From Golubevia sp. BC0850 (lineage: Eukaryota; Basidiomycota; Exobasidiomycetes; Golubeviales; Golubeviaceae): 64,000 nt of DNA. Under the pieces are notes generated by a model. The model worked only from the letters and a program-made list of their open reading frames with translations, was not told where the DNA came from and searched no databases. The position numbers and the translations under genes were made by a program. The DNA lies in NCBI GenBank assembly GCA_012976225.1, contig JAAVVG010000015.1, positions 62,001 to 126,000 of the forward strand. The letters run 5' to 3'. This document shows, piece after piece, positions 56,720 to 64,000 of this stretch. The first letter of the stretch is position 1, and each line of letters opens with the position of its first letter.

Positions 56720-59424
56720 ATGTATCTACCCACTCATCGAGATGTCGTTCAAGAGGCAGACGTCCAGATTCTCAATCCATCCCTGTACTCTTCGTACGGC
56801 AACGGTACTCTCCCTATCATCACTGAGATTCGTCCTCACCCTCACAACAGACACTCGCAAGCATTGTCTCAAGCAACAATCGTAGTGCTCTGCCTTTTTC
56901 TGATCTTGGCCGTAGCCTTACTTCTAGTTCTATATAGAGTTCTACTGCTCCAGCGCAGGGACACCACTGGATCACTCAGAGGTCTTCCTCTCCCTACCAG
57001 ACTCTCTAAGGCTCTCGGATTGAACAGCAGGAAGAGAGATGGAATAGACAGATCGGACAGTGGGAGCCTGATCTCGGACGTGGAAGGGAACGGAAGGACG
57101 GGCGGAGAAGCCTCTCTACCTTTACGTAAGAGAATCAGATCTACAAGCTACGGAAACATCTTCTCAAGGAGAGTAGTCCGGGACTTTAGTGGTAGATTGG
57201 CATCCAGGAAGAAGAGTAGTCATAGGAAGAATAGTTCATCTATTAGTCGAGCAGACATCAGAACCGCTGTACCTTCAAGCTGGATCTACGAGACGTCACC
57301 TGTCCCAGTGATACTGCCGATGACAAGGTTAGATAAGGACTCTAGACGTGCATTCAATCATCAAGCGCCATCCTCAAAGCAGGGCAGCAGTAGCACCTCT
57401 TCCGGAACCACCTTCTCCAATCACTCCCACTCCAACTCTGCCGCAAGCAGCTTCAATCGAACCGGTTCAATCTCTTCACCATCAGCCTCAACCTTCTCAG
57501 GATCTCTCTCGGATCCTCATTCTCACAATGGATTCAGGACTACTCCACCTCAGAGCCCCCTCAGAGCTCTCTACCCTTCAGCAGCAAGAAGGGGGTCTAA
57601 CTTCTCCTCAGAGTCAAGAGCTCAGGTCATCAGGAGAGAGAGTGTGGGTCTCTCTCAACCTTGGAATATGGAGATCGATCAGGAGCATAGGATGGGAGAA
57701 GAAAAGGAAGAAGGTCCCATATTCGTCATAGGAGACGCTTTCCCAACTCCTCAAACAGCAGAGATGGACCAGTTCTCTTTCCCCGCTCAATATGATCCTT
57801 CAGCTTCTCCAAAGTCCTCTAGAATTCTAGAATCTAGTCAAGCCGTACCCAGACTATGTGCTTCCGAATCTTTCCAGCGTCTAGTAGCAAGTGATCAAAG
57901 CTTTGGATACGAGGATCCGTGTAGTCAGCCGCTTCAGAGCTCTCTCGAGAACTACTCCATGAACCCAGGTGGTCTCAGCAAAATCACAGGAGGTGGAGTC
58001 TGGAACTGGACTGGAGCTCCAGATATGGTCTCGGAAGATAGAAGAGGCTCGTCAGCGACTACCGCCACAGTCCACGCTTCTTCCAACAGTCGCAGACCCT
58101 CTTGGTTGGACGGACATCACCGCTCGAACTCGATCTCAGCTTCGCTCCATCCTTCACTCTCCCTGCGCAGACCATCTGCTGGACCTCTACCTACTCCGGA
58201 TCAAGTTCACGTTCACGCACCAGGACACAGTCTAACTCATCATATGCATCTACAGGGGCTCAGTCAGCCACTTCCAGAGTCAGCTCCTCCAATTCTCAAA
58301 CAGCAAGCTGCCAAAGCGGCTGCCAGTGCTTTCGCCTCAAAGCCTCCACCTTCGATCATCACGTCTCAGCCGATCTCGGTCTCTACCTCAAGTCCACTCG
58401 TAGAAGAGAACGAAATCGACAGTGAGGCTGAGAGTCAGGACGCTGAACCCGTCCTCAGACGATTCAGAGGGGCTCCGCCAATGATGAGATCTACGAGTGA
58501 TGCGCCTAGTGCTTTGAGTCTGCCGAGGTAAGTCAGAAGCTCGGAGAAGGATTCGACTTGGGCACAAGATCCTGACAGACTCGTCTCTGTTCCTTTTCTC
58601 ACCTCAGAACCGTATCAAGAGCAGGATCCTTCGACCTCGATTCCGACAACGACGAAGAGATCGGTTCGGGAAGTGATTGGGAAGAACAGATGATGAGCGA
58701 TGCTGATGAAGAGGAGTCAGAGGCAGGAGATCGAATCCACTTCTCATTCATTAGCATCGACGACGTCAACAAGGAGATCTCGCAAAGTCCAAAAGATTCA
58801 ATTCTCACCCTTCTAGATCAACCAGTCTCTACCGCTACTCCATCAGATTTCAGTCCTTCAGTCCTAGGTCTCAACAGCCTCAACTCATCTCCGACCTCTG
58901 CTAGACTCAGAGGATTAGCTCGCCCCCCAGCTCTTCTCCCAATCTCTCTAGCGTCTCATCAAGCTAATCTCAACACCAAAGTGGACATACGAATCAATGG
59001 AGTTACAGAAAAGGATCCAATGGAAGGAGAAGGTGAAAGCACTCCTCGCTACTCGAGATTCTCAGCCTCGACCAGAGTTGATTCTCCGACTTCTTCTATA
59101 GCTCCTACTCTGGTCGGAAATTCGAATCCTAACACTCCAACTACTCCTCATGCACCTCTCACTCCAAACTATCACGTCCAGCCGCTTCCAACCGTCGATG
59201 AGAAAGAGAACCAATTCAATCACTCTCGTCGTCCCTCCAAGAAGAGCCACAGGATTGCGAAGGAGGATCAGAAAGGAGACAACGGAGAGGAAGAAGATCT
59301 GCAAGGAGCTTTCAAGAAATCCTTCCTTCTGGATGTTGGAAATGGAAGGAACGTCCCTATGATGTCGCTACCAACTCCTTCTCTCGAAAAAGGAGATCCG
59401 TTTTCCAGGGGCAATTGGTTGTAA
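56720..59424 (+). CDS. Single-pass membrane protein with long disordered tail
   Basis: Two exons: 56720-58527 and 58608-59424 (2625 nt, 874 aa). A short N-terminal part (NPSLYSSYGNGT, with an Asn-Gly-Thr sequon) precedes one strong transmembrane helix at about 53-76 (TIVVLCLFLILAVALLLVLY). After it a basic cluster (LQRR, SRKR, LRKRIR, RRVVRDFSGR) fits positive-inside topology with an outside N-terminus and no cleavable signal. The remaining 700 residues are Ser/Pro-rich and disordered, with SPTSARLRGLARPP and several Ser-Pro or Thr-Pro phosphosite-like motifs, and an acidic patch (DSDNDEEIGSGSDWEEQ) at the start of exon 2. I do not recognise a family. A plasma-membrane sensor or scaffold is possible but unproven. 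Confidence 0.75.
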
Positions 59425-60186
59425 CTTTCTCTTTTCTCTTCCTTCCTCGGTCGGAACAGAGTCAAGGCATTTCTCAATCTCTTCAAACCTATATCAATTG
59501 CATGAAATCTATCAGATATAGTTCGTCTCAACTTCTTCCAGCCCACGCCACTCTCTCTTCCAAATCTTTATAGACACACACACCTTCCCTTTTCTGTCAA
59601 ATTTTTCGATCTCCTAGAAGCAGTACTAAGGTGTTAATCTTCTTCGACACCCGCTTTCTCGGTTTCCTTTCAAACCACCTGCGCTTTCAATTCAAAGCTC
59701 CCAATCTCTGCCCCCAGCTCTCTGAATTCCAATTTTCCAATTTTTTATACCTTCTTTTAAGTTCTCGGTCAGATCTATTCAATCTCACAAACACACTCAC
59801 TTTTCAACTGTATTCTTTTTATCTTTTCTTTCAAAATTTCCAATCTTCATTATCGGCGACTTAGATGTTTTGATGGTGGAAGTGAACTCGTCCTCTCTCC
59901 ACTTGACGACCATTCTCTCTCTCTCTCTCTCTTTTCTCTAGCCAGAACCAGTTCATCAAGAGGAAATCACACTCAGCGTCGAAGAACAGAAGAGTGTACA
60001 TTCATTAAGTTCGATCCAATCCGTCTTCTCTTCCAATCTCCACCTGCTCACCCCCACTCTCTGATTCTCCCAACCCTTTGCCCGCGGGGGTCTTTGTCTA
60101 TAAAAGTCAATCTTCTTTGACTCTCTTGATTCCTCTTCACTGTCATATCTCCATTCAACAATCAAGTTTCTCTCTCAACTTCCAAA
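59425..60186. other. Intergenic: SDR promoter
   Basis: About 760 bp, T-rich on the plus strand. A CT dinucleotide tract of about 21 bases lies near 59913. The TATA box at 60099 belongs to the dehydrogenase. No coding frame with a signature. Confidence 0.55.
60099..60106 (+). promoter_or_regulatory. TATA box of the SDR gene
   Basis: TATAAAAG, 88 bp before the ATG, preceded by a CCGCGGGGG stretch at 60082 that could bind a zinc-finger factor. Confidence 0.65.
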
Positions 60187-61611
60187 ATGACTTCAACCGA
60201 ACCATCTCTCTCTCCAACTCCTTCCATCAGCTCAACCTCTCTCTTCGCTCTAACCGGGAAAAATGCTCTCATTACAGGGGGTACAAGAGGAATCGGAGCG
60301 GCTGTAGCTTTAGCTCTAGCTCAAGCTGGTTGCATCATCTGCTTGGTTGTTCGCCCTCAAGCCTCTTCTTCCTCAGAAGCTCATCCAGCTTTGAGACCAC
60401 TTCCAACAGATCAAGGTCAGAAACACTCAACAGTAGTAGCAGATCTATCGGATTCTAAATCAGTCAAGGAGGTCTTCCCAAAGGCTTTAGAGTTGAATGA
60501 GGGAAAGATTGATATCTTGATCAATTGTGCTGGGATTCAGAGAAGGAACCCAAGCACAGAGTTCAAGGAGGACGATTGGGATGAGGTGAGTCACTGCGAC
60601 ATCTTGGGGGCTTAAAGTGTAGCTTGAGTGCCATTTCTCGCAGGGTACTTGAGAGCTTTGAAGGATACGGAGGGACAGGATGAGTGTTGTTCTCTCTCGA
60701 GAGCTTCGGAAAGCCCTTCGCTTCCGACTGACTTCCTGACTTTCACCTTTGATCTACTCGAATTGATAATTCAGGTACTCCAAGTCAACTTGAAGACTGT
60801 GTGGCTTCTCTGTCAAGCTGCAGGTCAGCATATGGTTCCAAGAAGAGAAGGAAAGATCATCAACTTTGGAAGCTTGCTCTCATATCAAGGAGGATTGACA
60901 GTGAGTTCCAGGGTTTTGAATCACATCGATGTGCGACTAGATGAAGGTGGACATCATTCGAAAAGAGGAAGAGGTCGTGTGGAGATAACCTAGATCTCAA
61001 CCCTTCACTTCCCACTCCTTGGTATCTGCTTCTCAGGTTCCCGCTTATGCCAGCGCTAAAGGAGCAGTAGCTCAACTGACAAAAGCTCTCTCCAACGAAT
61101 GGGCAAGGCACAATGTCAACGTAAACGCAATCGCACCGGGTGAGTTGCAATGAAGGGCCTCTCTGTCTTCAAATTGAGCTTCTTCTCTCTCCTACCTGTC
61201 TTCGAAGATCTTGTCTAACTATTTCTCCTACTTGTCTCTATGTCAAATAGGCTACATTGCTACGTAAGTCTGAGATCTGTTCCTCATGAGACCACGTTCG
61301 CTGCTGCGTCTGACAATTTTAAACTCTCTCCAACCCCAACGTCTCAGTGACATGAACGAGAAGCTCCTAGCTGACCCTACCAGACTGCGACAAATCTCAG
61401 AAAGGATTCCAGCTGGTCAGTAGCTTTGAAGGCTTGAATGCGTGCCAACAGAACACTGACGAACTTCCTCTCCCTCTCTCTTTTCTGATATCAAGGACGA
61501 TGGGGATCGCCTGAAGACTTCGTTGGTCCTTGTGTTTTCCTGTGCAGTGATGCATCCAAATACGTTTCCGGAGAGATGATCACTGTCGATGGAGGTTGGA
61601 TGGGACGCTAG
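60187..61611 (+). CDS. Short-chain dehydrogenase/reductase, KduD-like
   Basis: Six exons: 60187-60585, 60775-60900, 61037-61139, 61251-61263, 61348-61415, 61496-61611 (825 nt, 274 aa, typical for classical SDRs). Cofactor motif [11 protein letters not shown] near residue 28; INCAG (NNAG equivalent) near 117; catalytic Ser 166 in [13 protein letters not shown], Tyr 179 and Lys 183 in [11 protein letters not shown], with the standard 13-residue Ser-Tyr spacing. AIAPGYIATDMNEKL and [19 protein letters not shown] complete the fold. The sequence around the active site and [18 protein letters not shown] resembles 2-deoxy-D-gluconate 3-dehydrogenases and gluconate 5-dehydrogenases, so a sugar-acid substrate is likely, not certain. 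Exon 4 is only 13 nt and is required to read GYIATD. Confidence 0.9.
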
Positions 61612-62475
61612 CTGCTTTGCCACCTCAGTTCTTCTGATCCCCAAATTACTATCCTTTCGGGTCAGACTTTGCTGGATGCAGTCTTGCCCTCTCACTTGCA
61701 CTCATCTTTACCACAACCTCTTGAAATGATGCATGCTATCACCATCTATCCTTCGCACTTTGGAGTCGATCTGGGAGGAGCTCATCCCAATTCCCAGCTC
61801 TTTCTCGCCGTCTTCTTCTGCTTGCTCAGATCCCCAACTAGAGCCAATGTTGTTCTTGACCTAGCTATGTAATGTGATCAGCAACTGCAAGAAAAGGAAG
61901 TAGTATGACACGCACGCATCGTTTTGACAGAGGGCGATAGGATAGGGGCTTGTACAGCGACGCCACTCTCTTCTTTGTTCCGGGTCTCGTGAGTCGTGTC
62001 TGTGTCTGTGCCCCTGAACACTTCCGACCTGCCGAGACGTTGTTGATGAAAAAGCACTAAATCCAATCTAAAAGCCTAAAAGTCTCGAGTGTTGCCAGTT
62101 CTCCCAAAGTGTTCCACTGTTAGGTTTTTGGTTAGCGTTCGAGCGTTTTGATTGAGTGCGGCCTGCGGGGTAGTGGCCCTTCGAGAATAGCAGGCAGAGG
62201 TTGAAAAGACCTATTGTTTTGCTATCCTTTCATCCTTCCCATCCACTCCTTCAACCCCTAATCCCAAAGACTTGGACAACCCATATAAAGGAGAGCTTTC
62301 TCAGCGAGGTCCTTCTCAACCTTCTTCTTTCGTCCTTTCCTTCCTTTCCCAAGAAGTTTCTTCCGAACCTTCTTCTCTTTCGACCTCCGGTCTCCGCTTT
62401 TGTCTTTTCTTTCCTCTCGAAACTTTTCCTTCTTCCTTTCCTACTCTTCAACCAACTTGCAAAATCTTCCTCAAA
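61612..62475. other. Intergenic: glucanase promoter
   Basis: About 860 bp between the SDR stop and the glucanase ATG. Contains the TATA-like box at 62284. From there to the ATG the plus strand is C/T-rich, a common fungal promoter/5' UTR feature. No gene seen. Confidence 0.55.
62284..62291 (+). promoter_or_regulatory. TATA-like box of the glucanase gene
   Basis: TATAAAGG, 192 bp before the glucanase ATG, followed by a long pyrimidine tract. Confidence 0.55.
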
Positions 62476-64000
62476 ATGCACTTCAGCAGTTCTAGCACTG
62501 CCAGTGGAACTCTTCTTCTCACTCTTCTGGCTTCTACCAATGCTCTACCTTCAATCAACACTTTCAGAGGTGGAAAGGTTTCTTCATCTCTATTCAGCCG
62601 AGAACATTTCGTTTCCGAAGTTTTGGAAGCAGTCCCAAACTTGCCAAACCCGAGAGATTATGGAGCTCACACTTCGGAAAGATCTCATCCAGAGCTTGAT
62701 AATTGGGTAGCAATGTACGGGTACGGAGAACCTTCCAAACCTTCTCAAATCTCAACTCTTTTCAACTCATTCCTATCAAAAACAGAAGCTGTTTTCAAGC
62801 TCACTGAAGAGTTGATCTCTTCTTACAGTCATCTCTTATCTCCTTACGTTTCCGAGAAGCAAAAGTACATTCCAAACCTAACCTTCTCAAAGAGCAAATG
62901 GTGGAACAATGGCTTACCTCAAGAAGAAGATTTTGATGCTAGCGCAAATCCAAACCTCCCTCCTGATAGTGGTTTCGATTATGGAAACGTTCCTGTCAGA
63001 GGAGTGAACATCGGTGGGTAGAATCGAACGAACAGATTCTGACATTCATGACCTTGCTTTCAAGGCAATAGAGACTGGCACGCTGACACCAACTAACCTT
63101 CGAAATCTTGTTGCCAAATGATCTCCTTTCCTCTCTCAAAGGAAATTGGGTGAGTTTCAGAAGGAAGTCTGTTTGTTTGTTGCTTTTCGATCTCCGTACC
63201 CGGGTCTGATATCCTTCTTTTTCTTGACCACCGGGTCCACCGCGGTTCTCCTCTTTCAGCTCCTTGTCGAACTCTGGATGGACAGCGTGAGTTGTAAGAT
63301 TTCTATTCTGAGATGTAATGTCAAGTAGAGGCGATCCCGATAAGAGAGCATTGAAAAACTGACCTCTGAAACTCCCCAACTTCCTTCCTTAAGACTCTCA
63401 CTGCCGCCCTCAACAACCATGCTGTCAACGCTCCATTCCCAAACCCTATCGTCGATGAATGGACTGGTAAGTCAGCTTCGATGTCTCCTTGATTGGAGCT
63501 CGATAGATCCGCTGGTTTGGGGACTGACATCTTCATCCTCGTGGTTCTTCATCGTTTTTTTTGCCACCCTCCACCAGCCGGTCAATATTCGACTGTCGAA
63601 TGGGCCACTCACGTACTGGAAAAGCATTTCGACACGTGAGTCTAGAGTATGCATCTCATTTCAACCGAAGAGCTTGCCTCTGACCCAAGTTATTCTCTCT
63701 TCTCTCTCGCCCCCCCCAACTTTCTCCTTCTAAGCTGGATGGTTGAAGATGATTGGAAGAACATTGCAGCAGCTGGTCTCAACCACGTCAGAATTCCAGT
63801 TCCTCACTTTGCCTTCCCAGAGACCATTGGCTTCGCTCCTTACCTCGCTTTGAACCGTTTCGAGAAGCTCAAGGAAGGAGTGCTTCTCGCTAAGAAGTAT
63901 GGCTTGAAGGTTTGGATCGATCTTCACAGTGTTCCTGGTAGTCAAAATGGTGAGAACTCTGCTTCTTTCCACTGCTTTTGGGATTTCCCAAAACTGATTC
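62476..64000 (+). CDS. Exo-beta-1,3-glucanase (GH5_9, EXG1-like), 5' part
   Basis: Secreted cell-wall glucanase, cut by the window end. Exons seen: 62476-63013, 63142-63149, 63260-63286, 63394-63466, 63578-63635, 63735-63949; position 63950 starts an intron. Signal peptide: MHFSSSSTASGTLLLTLLAS followed by TNALPS. GH5_9 features: VPVRGVNIG-NWLLVELWMD (read across an 8-nt exon), FPNPIVDEWT, GQYSTVEWATHVLEKHFDTW, AAGLNHVRIPVPHFAF and GLKVWIDLHSVPGSQNG. The catalytic acid (NEP) and nucleophile lie beyond the window. The N-terminal 150 residues before the catalytic domain are longer than in yeast Exg1. The first ATG of the frame (62272) lies upstream of the TATA-like box and is unlikely to be used. 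Confidence 0.88.

Noticed and set aside
59913-59934. CT dinucleotide tract
   Set aside because: Ordinary promoter pyrimidine tract; similar tracts precede many genes and acceptors in this window.

Overview
The window is a stretch of a fungal nuclear genome, most likely a basidiomycete and possibly Pucciniomycotina. Reasons: 21 confidently modelled protein-coding genes, most with several short introns (usually 80-290 nt, GTGAGT/GTAAGT/GTCAGT donors), a class I hydrophobin with its cysteine pattern intact, fungal-type PDR and POT transporters, an exo-beta-1,3-glucanase, and Ser/Asn/Gln-rich disordered proteins. The species is not identifiable by eye. I saw no tRNA, rRNA, CRISPR array, transposon or viral fossil.

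Layout. 0.2-7.5 kb: NSA1/WDR74 ribosome-biogenesis factor (+), aprataxin/HNT3-like DNA-repair HIT protein (-), and a 710-aa polytopic membrane protein of unknown family (+). 7.8-13.6 kb: NIF/FCP1-like HAD protein (+) convergent with SMI1/KNR4 (-). 15.4-25.2 kb: alpha/beta hydrolase (+), MON1 (-), hydrophobin (-) and a SEC2-type Rab GEF (-). 25.8-30.3 kb: a small secreted precursor with a cationic helix and a second, out-of-frame copy of it (-), then a 12-exon POT/PTR2 peptide transporter (-). 30.3-32.7 kb: a gene-poor gap with one orphan ORF. 32.7-34.1 kb: a divergent pair, a UXT-like prefoldin (-) and a LYR-family ETFRF1/LYRM5-like protein (+). 34.4-41.3 kb: ALG8 (+) and an LSH/DDM1/IRC5 SNF2 remodeller (+). 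41.9-43.1 kb: a secreted protein made of two copies of a three-exon module (-). 43.8-50.9 kb: a PDR-type ABC transporter with about 27 exons (-). 51.5-59.4 kb: BYE1 (PHD-TFIIS-SPOC, +) and a single-pass membrane protein (+). 60.2-64 kb: a short-chain dehydrogenase (+) and the 5' part of an EXG1-type glucanase (+), cut by the window end.

Most genes are unrelated housekeeping neighbours, with no sign of a biosynthetic cluster. Themes recur: surface and secretion (SMI1, hydrophobin, glucanase, ALG8, two novel secreted precursors), membrane traffic (MON1 and SEC2, both Rab GEFs) and chromatin/transcription (LSH, BYE1).

The two most interesting observations are (1) two small secreted precursors built by internal tandem duplication, one resembling a prepro-cationic-peptide with dibasic sites, and (2) a striking density of microexons (4, 8, 8, 9, 10, 12 and 13 nt) that are required to keep conserved motifs in frame, including the Walker A lysine of the LSH ATPase. 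Exon boundaries were worked out by hand from splice consensus, phase and protein-family continuity. Every spliced model whose exons were all listed sums to a whole number of codons.
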